A stretch of DNA of 64,000 nucleotides from Varroa destructor. Its lineage: Eukaryota > Arthropoda > Arachnida > Mesostigmata > Varroidae. The DNA lies in NCBI RefSeq assembly GCF_002443255.2, contig NW_019211456.1, forward strand, positions 53,547,743 through 53,611,742. The letters are read 5' to 3'. Below are positions 56,001-62,714 of this stretch, piece by piece. The notes beneath the pieces were generated by a model. It was not told where the DNA came from and ran no database searches. It saw nothing but the letters and a program-made list of their open reading frames with translations. Within the stretch, counting starts at the first letter, position 1, and every line of letters starts with the position of its first letter. The translations under genes were made by a program, and so were the position numbers.

Positions 56001-56963
56001 GTCAGATTTTTAAATTTCGAACAAAAATTTTATGAATAAAACAATGATAAGAATTTCTGTGAAGGTATTCAGCGGTATTTAGTTTGACCATTAGCAGCTA
56101 AAAAAGAAAACGAAATAATATGTACAAACCTCTAATACTTTATGAAAAACCACGAAAAGTTAATCCAAAGCTAGTAGTTAGTATAAGTAATGTGACGACG
56201 GTAAGGTCAATAATAGTAAACTTAGCATTTCATATCATTTCGTGTATTGTATTTATTTTTAACAGTTGTGCTATATCTAGCCGGTAATGTATGGCGCATT
56301 TCATGTCCGGTATTTAAGTTCTTAGGTATTTTCAGATGGCTTCCGGCACAAAAAAGTGTGCCTATGCCCGGACTAGAACCTAGACTACCACAAGTTTAGC
56401 AGGCATACACTTTGATCACTACGGTATCACAGGAGCGTAATGTGTAGTAGTGGATTCTTCATACTAACATTTGGAATTAAATTGTAACATTTTCCTGCGC
56501 GTTAAAGCTCATATTGTGGTTAATGTATTTGACTTCTACCAGACATCTCTGGTTCCATATTTCGCTCAGCTGTTTTAGAAAAAAGCAGATATGGTAATGA
56601 CCAACCGAAATGGTATTTAACATTAAGGACTTAACAGTTTATTTGTAGAGAAAGCAGTCTAACCTCTAGCTCATGATTTGTTACTAAGCCTTATTAAACA
56701 TAATTAAACTGTTTGCACCTTAACTGCCAATAAGGCTGCTAATCTTAAAATATATTTTGCACTCAAATACGGCTTTTTTTTTTTTCATTTTACACTTCTG
56801 CATTCACTGTCTAAGCAACGCAGACACGCACGCTAAATAACAAAAAAAAACTAAATTTAAAAATAACCTTTAAAATAGGTTATACCTTCGAGGGAGCGGC
56901 CTGTATATCCTTGAGGACATCGACCACAAGTGAACCCAGGCTTCAAATTAATACATTGAACTC
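2582..56963 (-). CDS. Tsp: Thrombospondin gene, partial, 12 exons
   Basis: Join, in transcript order: 56963-56886, 49559-49416, 44630-44522, 40810-40703, 18622-18453, 16365-16179, 15432-15320, 13343-13270, 10065-9963, 7173-7016, 4385-4227, 2741-2582. All introns are GT..AG and all phases agree. The 1563 nt (521 codons) have no internal stop. Domain order is end of an EGF-like domain, two EGF-like domains, thrombospondin type 3 repeats (repeated DxDxDG and DNCP motifs), and the first two thirds of the C-terminal lectin-like domain. Thrombospondins are secreted, calcium-binding, oligomeric matrix glycoproteins; in insects they act at muscle-tendon attachment through integrins (established knowledge). 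The N-terminal domain, oligomerisation coil and the last C-terminal residues are not in the window. Both ends are open, so this is a partial gene, not a pseudogene. Confidence 0.95.
2742..4226 (-). other. Thrombospondin intron, 1485 bp
   Basis: Intron between the two C-terminal-domain exons. The open frames on the plus strand (3515-3913) have no recognisable family and AT-rich, chance-like composition. I see nothing else in it. Confidence 0.8.
4227..4385 (-). CDS. Tsp: Thrombospondin exon: C-terminal lectin-like domain
   Basis: 159 nt, phase 0 on both sides. It encodes [35 protein letters not shown] and [12 protein letters not shown], the most conserved block of the thrombospondin C-terminal domain. 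The acceptor is CTCATGCAG and the donor GTATTT. Confidence 0.96.
4386..7015 (-). other. Thrombospondin intron, 2630 bp
   Basis: Intron before the exon at 4227-4385. It is AT-rich, with short open frames around 5950-6370 on both strands that overlap each other and resemble no family. No transposon motif was recognised. Confidence 0.75.
7016..7173 (-). CDS. Tsp: Thrombospondin exon: last type 3 repeat and start of C-terminal domain
   Basis: 158 nt, phase 1 in, phase 0 out. It carries [19 protein letters not shown], then VCPDN, and then [19 protein letters not shown], which opens the C-terminal lectin-like domain. The position where several vertebrate thrombospondins have RGD reads KGD here. 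The acceptor is GATTTAATAG and the donor GTGAGT. Confidence 0.95.
7382..8105 (-). pseudogene. Circovirus-like capsid (Cap) pseudogene
   Basis: Read on the minus strand. Near 8105-8037 there is an arginine/lysine-rich stretch with RRRLVYRRW, as in the N-terminal DNA-binding arm of circoviral capsids. Around 7900-7840 there is a block with [18 protein letters not shown], resembling a conserved beta-strand. At about 7680-7560 a block contains RKPRWL, and the last block (about 7555-7385) contains [17 protein letters not shown] and ends at a stop at 7384-7382. The blocks lie in different frames, with at least two frameshifts and several stops between them. The span of about 240 codons fits the usual length of 220-240. 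The capsid would form the icosahedral shell; this copy cannot make it. The upper boundary is uncertain: the same frame stays open to 8336, but that part has no capsid character. Confidence 0.72.
8430..8450. repeat. Perfect 9-bp hairpin before the Rep start
   Basis: CGTCTCGTC at 8430-8438 and GACGAGACG at 8442-8450 flank a GCG loop, and CTCA/TGAG outside extends the pairing. It lies between the two divergent viral pseudogenes, 16 bases before the Rep start codon, where such viruses keep regulatory or origin sequences. The loop is too short and lacks the nicking nonanucleotide, so it is not a normal origin; it could be an iteron-like or chance palindrome. Confidence 0.65.
8467..8998 (+). pseudogene. 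Circovirus-like Rep pseudogene, N-terminal and Walker A part
   Basis: The ATG at 8467 opens a frame with [10 protein letters not shown] near residue 12, matching rolling-circle motif I. A stop follows at 8563-8565. In the same frame AYLQG (8611-8625) matches motif II, whose first histidine is replaced by tyrosine. In the next frame YCKK (8730-8741) is motif III with the catalytic tyrosine. Back in the first frame, [12 protein letters not shown] and the Walker A box GPTGTGKS (8965-8988) mark the superfamily 3 helicase start. Rep nicks and rejoins viral DNA to start rolling-circle replication. The copy has two frameshifts and several stops. After the Walker A box the homology stops and continues on the other strand. 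Confidence 0.85.
9030..9262 (-). pseudogene. Circovirus-like Rep pseudogene, inverted helicase part
   Basis: On the minus strand, a frame starting near 9262 has [12 protein letters not shown] and then IIIDDFYGW (about 9178-9152), the Walker B region of circoviral Rep. After a frameshift near 9100 it continues with [14 protein letters not shown] and QWY (about 9100-9045), the sensor region. It then meets a stop, and the C-terminal tail is missing. It is the distal continuation of the Rep part on the plus strand at 8467-8998, turned around; the two pieces meet head to head at about 9000-9030. Confidence 0.82.
9963..10065 (-). CDS. Tsp: Thrombospondin exon: type 3 repeat
   Basis: 103 nt, phase 0 in, phase 1 out. 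It encodes [20 protein letters not shown], then [10 protein letters not shown] and TNNTG. The acceptor is CAATTTTAG and the donor GTATGC. NNT is a possible N-glycosylation site. Its downstream intron in the transcript is the one carrying the circovirus-like insertion. Confidence 0.94.
10066..13269 (-). other. Thrombospondin intron, 3204 bp
   Basis: Contains a tRNA-like B box at 10400-10440 (listed separately). A hydrophobic 89-codon minus-strand frame at 12671-12940 has no recognisable relatives. The rest is AT-rich with no visible structure. Confidence 0.75.
10400..10530 (-). repeat. Possible tRNA-derived SINE relic
   Basis: On the minus strand GGTTCGATTCC (about 10419-10429) is a perfect RNA polymerase III B box. 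Further upstream, about 90 bases away, GGCGAGTGATTGAAAGG near 10520 resembles a class II tRNA A box. The spacing is long for a tRNA, so a SINE is more likely. Family not identified. Confidence 0.3.
13270..13343 (-). CDS. Tsp: Thrombospondin exon: type 3 repeat
   Basis: 74 nt, phase 1 in, phase 0 out. It encodes [16 protein letters not shown] and LDTDEDGQ. The acceptor is GTAAACCAACAG and the donor GTATTT. It is a short exon coding for about one repeat. Confidence 0.92.
13344..15319 (-). other. Thrombospondin intron, 1976 bp
   Basis: AT-rich intron with short chance open frames only. I see no transposon or RNA gene in it. Confidence 0.75.
15320..15432 (-). CDS. Tsp: Thrombospondin exon: type 3 repeats
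   Basis: 113 nt, phase 2 in, phase 1 out. It encodes [29 protein letters not shown] and DRDYDG. The acceptor is TTTTCCCTAG and the donor GTATGT. The repeat spacing matches the preceding and following exons. Confidence 0.94.
15433..16178 (-). other. Thrombospondin intron, 746 bp
   Basis: The shortest intron in the window. I see nothing in it apart from a short plus-strand frame (15798-15998) with no recognised family. Confidence 0.8.
16179..16365 (-). CDS. Tsp: Thrombospondin exon: type 3 repeats
   Basis: 187 nt, phase 1 in, phase 2 out. It carries [43 protein letters not shown] and DQDGDG. The acceptor is ATGGTTTCAG. The donor GTACGTAA was preferred to an upstream GTGATG because only phase 2 joins the next exon in frame. 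Confidence 0.95.
16366..18452 (-). other. Thrombospondin intron, 2087 bp
   Basis: AT-rich intron with no recognisable element. A small hairpin, CACTGTG-TTT-CACAGTG, lies near 17920. Confidence 0.75.
18453..18622 (-). CDS. Tsp: Thrombospondin exon: type 3 repeats
   Basis: 170 nt, phase 2 in, phase 1 out. It carries [28 protein letters not shown] and [15 protein letters not shown], i.e. the aspartate-rich calcium-coordinating loops of thrombospondin type 3 repeats. The acceptor is GGTTATAG and the donor GTAGGA. The reading joins the preceding exon by a split arginine codon. Confidence 0.94.
19814..20305 (+). mobile_element. Ty3/gypsy-like integrase relic
   Basis: Frame from about 19814: DFIGYF then SFVDRFAK, matching the first catalytic aspartate region of a retroviral-type integrase and the following VVDRFxK block. 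A stop follows at 19928. Further on, [12 protein letters not shown] (about 20029-20070) fits the second catalytic block (the DNG motif), and [15 protein letters not shown] (about 20227-20275) fits the distal AxN..hSST block. Several frameshifts and stops make it non-functional. The family call rests on motif order and spacing. Confidence 0.5.
20806..20829. repeat. AT-rich palindrome
   Basis: A TA-rich near-palindrome lies just before a GC-richer stretch with LTR-like features (AATAACTGAAG near 20924). It may mark an LTR relic between the two retroelement fragments, but this is weak. Confidence 0.3.
21003..21400 (+). mobile_element. BEL/Pao-like retroelement relic (RNase H to integrase linker)
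   Basis: Three blocks in the expected order: PEIRALVV with FSSV and RVTAYVLQ (about 21036-21140), matching the FSSxxRLLRVTAYVLRF region; [17 protein letters not shown] (about 21198-21245), matching the block before the integrase; and [11 protein letters not shown] with RVGGR (about 21333-21385), matching the PFxDxxGLLRVGGR block. These are typical of BEL/Pao Pol between RNase H and integrase. Frames change between blocks, so it is broken. It lies 700 bp beyond the gypsy-like integrase in the same orientation, but belongs to a different family. Confidence 0.55.
21973..22046. repeat. 27-bp direct repeat
   Basis: Two identical 27-base copies, at 21973-21999 and 22020-22046, with a 47-base period. 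A local duplication within AT-rich intron. Confidence 0.8.
22927..23050 (-). mobile_element. Non-LTR retrotransposon reverse transcriptase fragment
   Basis: On the minus strand, [20 protein letters not shown] then [10 protein letters not shown] matches the D-x-x-AFD-x-V-x-H-x-x-L-x-x-L-x-x-x-G block of LINE-type reverse transcriptases; the first aspartate has become asparagine or lysine. No continuous frame follows. It lies downstream, on the same strand, of the endonuclease-like frame at 23823-24302, so both may come from one element. Confidence 0.5.
23823..24302 (-). pseudogene. Non-LTR retrotransposon endonuclease-like frame
   Basis: The longest uninterrupted frame in the window, 159 codons on the minus strand. 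[12 protein letters not shown] followed by AYRPP resembles the E-x-L-x-V-x-V ... YRPP core of LINE apurinic endonucleases, and SDH occurs later at the place of the final catalytic motif. The GDFN motif expected between them is not intact. It is probably an old fragment that has kept its frame by chance. The family (RTE, I or Jockey type) cannot be told. Confidence 0.45.
27470..27690 (+). mobile_element. Possible retrotransposon RNase H fragment
   Basis: Plus-strand blocks [19 protein letters not shown] (about 27470-27526) and [18 protein letters not shown] (about 27612-27665). The second resembles the VPAHxGxxGNExADxxAK motif of non-LTR-element RNase H. They are in different frames with a stop between. 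The call is weak. Confidence 0.28.
27784..27835. repeat. Short local duplication
   Basis: CTCGGTGCT followed by an ACCC or GCCC core occurs twice within 50 bases (27784 and 27813), with TTCAACC also repeated between. Nothing more can be said. Confidence 0.5.
29276..29315. repeat. 40-bp perfect palindrome, possible foldback element or MITE
   Basis: The right half repeats the left half exactly in reverse complement, centred on ATATATATAT between AGCACC and GGTGCT. Outside it CAAAGCTTTTG (from about 29259) and CAAAAGCTTGG (29330-29340) form a second, imperfect inverted pair. The nested layout, about 85 bp in all, resembles a tiny foldback element. Confidence 0.6.
32339..32640 (-). pseudogene. 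Ty3/gypsy RNase H relic
   Basis: A 99-codon minus-strand frame has [28 protein letters not shown], then [20 protein letters not shown]. These match the Y-x-Q-I-E-K-E-x-L-A-I-V, V-x-T-D-H-x-P-L and R-x-Q-R-x-L-L blocks of Ty3/gypsy RNase H in the right order and spacing; the catalytic TDH reads TNH here. Upstream on the same strand (about 32830-32780) [12 protein letters not shown] resembles the end of the reverse transcriptase. Stops separate the two. Confidence 0.6.
32930..33760 (+). other. GC-richer block of unknown nature, possibly decayed coding sequence
   Basis: Composition is clearly less AT-rich than the surroundings, and several plus-strand frames look protein-like but broken. One stretch (about 33228-33305) encodes [14 protein letters not shown] followed by EFFGEVC and is bounded by CACAG on the left and GAGAG/GTATGC on the right. 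A small piece at about 33437-33474 lies between TATATATCACAG and GTGAGA. Another (33600-33770) has [16 protein letters not shown]. These could be small exons of a nested gene or a decayed element; no family recognised. Confidence 0.25.
34090..34148. repeat. TA-rich simple repeat
   Basis: Two runs of alternating TA separated by a partly palindromic TA-rich spacer. Low-complexity DNA. Confidence 0.7.
35942..36626 (+). CDS. Putative exon: Pro/Thr/Ser-rich mucin-like protein
   Basis: A plus-strand frame is open from 35924 to 36649. From 36030 it is extremely rich in Pro, Thr and Ser, with runs such as [15 protein letters not shown], then about four Arg-rich units of TARR type ([18 protein letters not shown]), then PASPVSP-like sequence. 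Such regions are O-glycosylated in secreted mucins and peritrophin-like proteins. The block is much more GC-rich than the intron around it. An acceptor (CTTCTCCAAGCAACAG) before 35942 and a donor (GAAG/GTATGG) at 36627 would bound a phase 0 to phase 1 exon. No ATG or signal peptide is certain: a short frame from 35949 gives a hydrophobic leader but in another frame. It lies antisense inside the 22 kb thrombospondin intron. Other frames here are shadows. It could also be a pseudogene. Confidence 0.4.
36860..37470. other. GC-richer patch, no gene identified
   Basis: Follows the mucin-like frame. A 68-codon minus-strand frame (37137-37343) is hydrophilic ([18 protein letters not shown]) but matches no family I know. 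It may be part of the same nested locus or an old transposon. Confidence 0.25.
40703..40810 (-). CDS. Tsp: Thrombospondin exon: last EGF-like half and start of type 3 repeats
   Basis: 108 nt, phase 2 in and out. It encodes [16 protein letters not shown], the end of the last EGF-like domain, then [14 protein letters not shown], the first calcium-binding type 3 motif. The acceptor is TTTTTCTTAG and the donor GTATGT. The 22 kb intron follows this exon in the transcript. Confidence 0.93.
41008..41043. repeat. (TA)n microsatellite
   Basis: About 18 uninterrupted TA units. It probably varies between individuals. Confidence 0.9.
43349..43374. repeat. Palindrome CAGC-(TA)9-GCTG
   Basis: A 26-bp perfect palindrome built on nine TA units flanked by CAGC and GCTG. 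Confidence 0.8.
44522..44630 (-). CDS. Tsp: Thrombospondin exon: EGF-like domain junction
   Basis: 109 nt, phase 1 in, phase 2 out. It encodes FSGNQTSGC, closing one EGF-like domain, followed by [13 protein letters not shown], opening the next. NQT is an N-glycosylation sequon. The acceptor is TATGCCTTAG and the donor GTGAGT. It is too short and cysteine-rich to stand out as an open frame, but it fits exactly between its neighbours in phase. Confidence 0.93.
44631..49415 (-). other. Thrombospondin intron, 4785 bp
   Basis: AT-rich, with scattered open frames of 60-108 codons (for example 46145-46438, 47973-48293 and 48625-48951) that resemble nothing known. The 100-base gap lies near its 5' end in the transcript. 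No element recognised. Confidence 0.7.
49253..49352. other. Assembly gap (100 N)
   Basis: Exactly 100 N, flanked by TATA-repeat on both sides, so probably a scaffolding gap over a TA microsatellite; the true length is unknown. Confidence 0.98.
49416..49559 (-). CDS. Tsp: Thrombospondin exon: linker and calcium-binding EGF-like domain
   Basis: 144 nt, phase 1 in and out. It starts with the linker [14 protein letters not shown], then [13 protein letters not shown], the hallmark start of a calcium-binding EGF-like domain, and ends CGDCIEG. I chose the acceptor TGATTCATTCAG over an internal CAG at the end of the KQQ codons because it keeps phase 1 and supplies the conserved linker. The donor is GTACGT. 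The donor is 63 bp from an assembly gap, but the exon itself is complete. Confidence 0.93.
50832..51038 (-). pseudogene. Short hydrophilic frame, unknown
   Basis: A 68-codon minus-strand frame with a Gln-rich helix-like stretch ([19 protein letters not shown]) in a GC-richer spot. It resembles a retroelement Gag helix in character only. It may be a transposon fragment next to the SINE copy at 51160. Confidence 0.2.
51160..51240 (+). repeat. tRNA-Ser-like SINE copy
   Basis: CTAGGTTCGAACCCAGGC carries a B box (GGTTCGAACCC). Upstream AATGCTAAT resembles the anticodon loop of tRNA-Ser(GCU), and CCGCGGGAACG an altered A box. The following GTAGGCAGACTT matches the copy at 56350-56440 on the other strand in nearly every position, so the two belong to one family. 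Confidence 0.5.
54530..54760 (+). mobile_element. LTR-like block
   Basis: GC-richer block with a TATA-like TTTTATATATCC (54542-54553) and, about 165 bp later, a polyadenylation signal region AATAAAAAATAAAG (54711-54724), the usual layout of a retrotransposon LTR. It lies just before the RNase H relic in the same orientation. Ends and target duplication not determined. Confidence 0.35.
54990..55560 (+). pseudogene. Ty3/gypsy RNase H relic
   Basis: Frame at 55009-55191 has [16 protein letters not shown], matching the xPIAYASRxLxxxExxY block. Then RQFTVVQ (about 55228-55250) and, in the frame from 55308, [20 protein letters not shown], matching the LxEYDFxxxxxPGxxNxxADxLSR end of RNase H. Frameshifts and stops separate them. 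The tail of the last frame continues to 55640 without recognisable similarity. The nearness of the LTR-like block means most of gag and pol has been deleted. Confidence 0.6.
56350..56440 (-). repeat. tRNA-Ser-like SINE copy
   Basis: On the minus strand TACCGTAGTGATCAAAG resembles an A box and CCTGCTAAAC the tRNA-Ser(GCU) anticodon loop. CTAGGTTCTAGTCCGGGC carries a B box. TCCTGTG and CATAGGC at the ends pair at six of seven positions like an acceptor stem. The 3' half aligns with the copy at 51160-51240. It could be called a tRNA pseudogene alone, but two dispersed copies favour a SINE. Confidence 0.5.
56886..56963 (-). CDS. Tsp: Thrombospondin exon: end of an EGF-like domain
   Basis: 78 nt, phase 1 in and phase 1 out. 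It encodes [20 protein letters not shown] and then TGRSLEG, the second half of an EGF-like domain with three cysteines in the C-x-C spacing typical of thrombospondin. Acceptor TTTTTCTATTGCAG and donor GTATAA are good. The first half of this domain must be in an exon further right (above 57000), which I could not find in the window. Confidence 0.9.
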
Positions 56964-59900
56964 CTGCAATAGAAAAATAGGCATGTAGATGTACTATAAG
57001 TAATCTATAACTACATAATTTGTAGTAGATATTATAAAAAAAAAAAAAAGAAAAAACTAAATTATATAATAAGGCAATAGTCGAAAGAAACAATTATGTT
57101 TTCATATATTTTTGTTGACCGACTCTTTGCACTGAAGTTTCGTTAGGCTCTGCTTCGGGAAGGCCGCAGATGCACGCTTGGCCGCGTGTTTACACAGCCT
57201 TCATGCATGTACTTACAGCATTACCTCATTCTGTCTTTACGGAGGTTATGAAAAACTGGCTTGTGATATTAGCATCACTACCGCCGCAATGATAAAACTT
57301 CATACCGTATACTGGTGATAGCGCCCTCAGTGGTGTTGCCACCGAATTTCCCCCTTTCCAAACTACTCGAGGCCCGGGCTGTGGAGTAAAATGCTATAAA
57401 CAGTGGCGTCTCATTAATGAATGTTTGAGCTTGCATACGGGATTGATTCGAGTCATTTGTAGACAGCGCTGGGATGTTTATTAGAGCTGTTTTTAAGGGG
57501 TGCGGCACCTCAAGCCTCTCAGTAAAGAATGTGTTCATAGCGTTGACGAGGATTTATACCCACGCATGACAAACGGTTTCTATGAAAGTACGTTGGGTTG
57601 CCTATTGAATTCGATATGTTTCTGTAAGCCGTGAAAAAAGCATACCAATTCGACGACGTTGTGAATCACCTCACTGCAATTTTACTACTTAATTTCATAG
57701 TCCTCAGTAGTTGTGGTTAATATGGATGATTCATTAATGATAATAATAAGTCCGTTTATGAAAAAAAAACACGTTGCATTGAAAAATATATTTCCCATAA
57801 CAAGGATCTCATTAATCAAAGGATTCTAAAACTGGCTAAAATGTTCAAATGTTCAGTCATAAATTTAGTCCTAACGTTATGTTTGTCCTAAATAGTGCCG
57901 CGCACACATAAATTTGTGCAATGAAATTTTATTTCTTCTGCACAAATGAAAACTCATGCAGTAAATTTGGCTTCCCGCAGGTATGAGATTATATAAAAAA
58001 AAGTATTTAAATCAGGTAAATGTATTTCTATATTCGATTTTATTAGCAATATTTGGTACAGTAGCCATAGCGCGGATAAAGCGAATGACATTCTCATTGC
58101 ATGTGAGAAGAATGTTGAGAAGATAATCATGGTGTTAACAACAAAGCTGTTTAGAATCATATGCATCTGATTAGTGACCGTTTAAAGTGCTGTAATAATG
58201 CTTATAAGAACACCCGTACATTCTCCTATATTTTTACTCTCGAATAAAAAGACTTATGCCTTTTAATAATAAATTATTATTATAAATAAATAATATCCAA
58301 CATTAGCGTGATTGGCTAATCATGGAATTTCGAAATTTGAACCGGGAACTATAAAATTCTATGATTTTTTTTAATCCACCATGCTTAAATAAATTGGAAC
58401 ATTTGCAAGTTGCGCTACAAAGTTATAGAAGTGTACTATTTTATGTATGCAGCCATATCCTCAGCAAAGGTTTCAAGCGTTTTGTATGTGGAGTATGTTG
58501 CTTTTAGCATTCACAAAGATAGAAAAAATTGTCTTTCAACGGCATAACGACTATGGAATATAGTATTGCATCAGCTATTTACCAACACAAGTCACCGTAC
58601 AATTATTTTAAGCCCAATGAGAGTAATTTGTGCCAAAGATGTGAAGTAATTGAAAAGTGCTACGCAGTTGTTTGCGCCTTCACCAGTGACTTTGCAAGCC
58701 TGCCCTACAGACAGTGAAAAGCAAGACAGGAATTACAACCAGTCATCTTACACTGATACACACATGAAACTGAGAAATCGAGCAAAAAACTTGTCAGAAG
58801 TAAACGTATAACGGGCTTCTAGCTTGGGGACAGTAGTTCGTAGCTATTATCATTAAATTTGTTGGAATCTTAACAATAATATTAGTATAATTCGAATTTC
58901 AAATAATCTTAAATGAACGTGCTGTTGTTGGATTTTCCATGTATGTATTAGTCAGGTAAAAGGTTATCGTGTCGGTATACGGGTTTGGTAAAAACCTCCT
59001 TTCACCTTTGTTTTTCGCAAGACAGCCGCAATGAAGATTCTATACCATTTTTGAGGCCAGGAAGTAATACATAAAGTCAAATAGGCAAATAATGTATATA
59101 ACTTTAAGTAGTTTTTAAAACGTATTTAACTCCGGTATATATATTAAAAAGTATGGGAATTTGGTTTCCTTTAATTGTCAATATCAGAATAAAAAATTAT
59201 TAACGTAAAAACTATTAAACTCGTCGATAGGAGACAGCTTGTCCAAAATATAACGATGAATGAGGCCAACAAAGTCCTATGGCCTGGTATAGTACCCAAA
59301 TCAAAATGCTTGCTAATATAAGCGAAGTTTGGTATTGGACGCATCTTAAAATTGCTACTGAGGTAATTATAATTACTTGTATTAACGCTGAGGTTATTAG
59401 CTACGGAACGGTCACGTTGTCATGGTGTCGATTCAAAATTACTGAGATTTAAAATTAATAGACGGCAAAAAAGCACGTTTCTATCTGTAGCTTTCAATAT
59501 AAGGCATTTTTAGATGATTTTTATCTTGTGCTTTATTTCATAGATTACCTTTCGTCATATAACAATAGATGGTCACAAAGTAAGGTGCGTTATGTGCACT
59601 TCTAGCACGATAATGTTTGTGTCGATGACCAACCAATATATTCCTATTATTCTAATTATACCAATGAGTTCACAATACCACGAATAATATTTTTTTACGC
59701 TAAATCCACGGGCGTTTCTTGTGTACGTATTCCTAATGGTCAGGTCAAAATGAAAAGCTTTAAGAAAGTTATTTTACAATTGAGTTATAATGAATCTGTT
59801 GCAAAAGGAATTAATAGATAACTAACTTCCATATAAATGACCAAATAAATTGTAAATAAATCTATCTTTATAAAACTGAATTCGTAATAGTTGAATTGAG

Positions 59901-60549
59901 TAGAACTGAAGTTATATTATATATGAACGTTGCAGAAAATGCAAAACTATCAAATTGATAAATAGTGATCGCTTTAATGTTAAACTAGCATAATTGGTTG
60001 AATTCGAGACTGCCAAGAAAAGTGGACCCTATATGAAAGTACGAGCAATGATTAGTAAGAGCGAGTGCGTAAGGTGTGTCGTTCAATGTATGCAGGCATT
60101 AGGAAGAGAAAATAACCGTCCCGTTTGCCTAGTATGAAAAGGTTATAAGTTCTAGCAGTACCGTAAATCAGCAACTGCACGCATTCCATGTGTTTTCTTT
60201 GTACCTAGATACAATGTCGAATTATACAACGATAGCTAGATACCAGGAAATCACGGTTTTACATAAAAACTACAGAATTCAGACAACCGAGACTTGCCGA
60301 AGGCACTCTGTTACAATAATTATAATAATGTTTCATATCCACTTTACAGTCTTTTCAAAACTCATGATCTTTAGGTCTTACTGAGAACATTCACGGTCCT
60401 TATTTAGCCAAATAGGCCATTTTAGTCTGCTGTTTGTTGCTCGTGCTTATGGCGTTTTTGGATCAATCCATTTTGCTTTGTTTACTATGCAACTAATGTT
60501 CGTTTTATATAGTATAACCTCTACAGCACAATGACCTAATGTTCCCGCC

Positions 60550-60605
60550 AGTAGTTGCCTTTTAAAGATACCAGCATTTGAACCTCTAATCACTACGGTT
60601 TTTCA
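60550..60605 (-). repeat. Weak tRNA-like SINE relic
   Basis: On the minus strand ACCGTAGTGATTAGAGG repeats the A-box region of the copy at 56350-56440 and runs into GGTTCAAATGC, a degraded B box. Probably a truncated copy of the same family. Confidence 0.25.
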
Positions 60606-61089
60606 GCAGTTAGTTTCGGTCCAGCATTGTTACGCATTGTCAATTGAGAACGCGTTCTGATTGGCACTGGGCGATCTTTAAATATAATTCCAGTTATAGC
60701 TATCACTTTTTCTTTTTATTATTATATATTCTGCACTATATTGTTGAATGCATTCACTTCAACTTTACGATCTCTGCACAAACTGTAAAACATTATTTAA
60801 ACGGTTATGTCCTTGATCTTCAGTGAAATGCATTACACCTACGATGGGCTGAACACAAGCATCCATCATATTCAGCTTGCGTAAGCATAGTTGTGCAGCA
60901 AGGACAGATGTTCCTTACTAACAAGATATGTATAACTTACAATATAGTACGTCCTGTGAATGAACTTATACTATAATTATCGGTGGTCCTCTGAAGCTCA
61001 TTTAATAACAACTCCTCTATAGTGTAAAAAACCTTGAACGGAACTTCGGCGGTTTGTTTTATTGTGTCATTAAGTCTTGTAAGCACAAG

Positions 61090-61150
61090 TGGCTAGTGAC
61101 CTACGGTCTAATGTCTGGATTTGAGCCGCACGGAGTCATCGGATTCCGTG
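61090..61150 (+). repeat. Weak tRNA-like relic
   Basis: GTGGCTAGTGACC and GGATTTGAGCC stand at roughly A-box and B-box spacing. A CACGGA...TCCGTG hairpin follows. Assignment is uncertain. Confidence 0.2.
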
Positions 61151-62661
61151 GCTGATTTTCAGCACCCTTGACTTTCCTTAAAGCTATCGACCGCACGCAT
61201 TCACGGCTAATAATTTCACAAATAATGAATGCAGCCTTCAAACATAGCATGCTATCATACAATATTACGGATGCTGTTTCATATCAACACGATAAATATG
61301 CTGTAGTAGGGATAGCGAACGACAAAAAAAGGTTGCACAATAAATACACGGAACAAATGACAAAATCGTTGCCTGAGTTCGTCCTTGATTTCAGGCTCTC
61401 CATAGACAGGTAGACTATGTAAATATATTTTTTTTGGCATTACAGAAATAACATAAAAATTGCGAGGAGATTTATACTACACTATGCCAAAAGCAATAGA
61501 CCTAATTTTCGGTGACGATGTAACGCCTTTGGCCACAGCTAATCATCTTATCTCACGGAAAAAATAGTGGTTGTTTACTATAAATCAAAAAGCAAGAAGG
61601 AGGTTCCGAAAGAAAATAAGAAAAAGATGGCGCACCTAGAGACAATGGCACAACTAAAAGGGTGACATGTAAAAAGAAAAGCGATAAGAAAATCGCAGTT
61701 TGTTTAATGACCGAATGATATGCCAACACAGGTATTTCTGAAAGACGTATTGTTTTAAAGGAAGTCCCTTTATCTAGTTTATATAGTCTCATAGCATCAC
61801 CTTGTTAGTCGTCATTTTACGAGTTTATTGTGTAATGTATAAATATGTTTTGGATCTTTTTGGGGAGTACAAGATCGTTTGGTCACCATGGGTACCACAG
61901 CTAACCAACATGGAAGAACCACATGCGACTAAAGCAGTTTAATGTATATACATATATTATCTTGAGAACTCTCTTTATCCAGTTGCGTTTAAATGAATAC
62001 TAAGTTGATATATGTATACTTTGCTCTACAAAGGTTAAAATAGCACACTTTTTTCACTTAACACGTTTTAAATCTAGTTCAATGGGCTAAATGTTTCAGC
62101 CTTATTGCATCAGCATTTTTTTATTATAGGCACTACGCGACATTATATTGCAGATAGCCACCCACTTTTATTGTGATGAAAAAAATAAACAATTTGAAGC
62201 AGCTACTCCTGACTATTTATCTATTCAGTTATTTCTCTCTTTGTATATAAAGTACCGTTTCGAGTTGACAACTCGCTCTGCTGTGTGCTAACGGTAACTA
62301 GCAGAGGGAAATATTTGTGTTGTTGGCGATGATGATTTTCGCCATAATGGAATGACTAACAAAATGGATATATTAGATTCTTTTAAAGGGGAACAGCTTT
62401 AGGATCTTGGGTGGTCTGTTATAGGCCTTCGATCCACATTGCATGCTGTGATAATAAATCAGCCACGTTTATTTTCCAGTTTGACAATCTCTACAAGCGG
62501 ATCTTTCAACCAGCTGGTCTAGAGATGCCTTTATAACGTTAAGCGTTAGTTTTTGTTACTGATCACATTTTTGAACATACTTATAGACTCACTACGTAAA
62601 CAAGACTATAGATTTTGAAGTTGAAATTAAAATAATTGGATTTAGGCTCGAGGGATTTCAT

Positions 62662-62714
62662 CGAGCAAGTTACGGGATAACTACGCGGGATTAGCTTTTT
62701 GACTAACTTGCTCG
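62662..62714. repeat. Perfect 11-bp inverted repeat
   Basis: CGAGCAAGTTA at 62662-62672 and its reverse complement at 62704-62714 are separated by 31 bases. Could form a hairpin; no link to a gene. Confidence 0.7.

Larger units (their letters stand above)
49560..56885 (-). other. Thrombospondin intron, 7326 bp
   Basis: Contains two SINE-like copies (51160-51240 and 56350-56440), an LTR-like block with a Ty3/gypsy RNase H relic (54530-55560), and two short frames of unknown nature (49564-49926 plus, 50832-51038 minus). The stretches 51.3-54.4 and 55.7-56.3 kb show only AT-rich sequence. Confidence 0.75.

Noticed and set aside
57278..57538. 86-codon minus-strand frame in a GC-richer patch
   Set aside because: Considered as a transposon or upstream thrombospondin exon; no motif supports either, so left as unknown in the intron entry.
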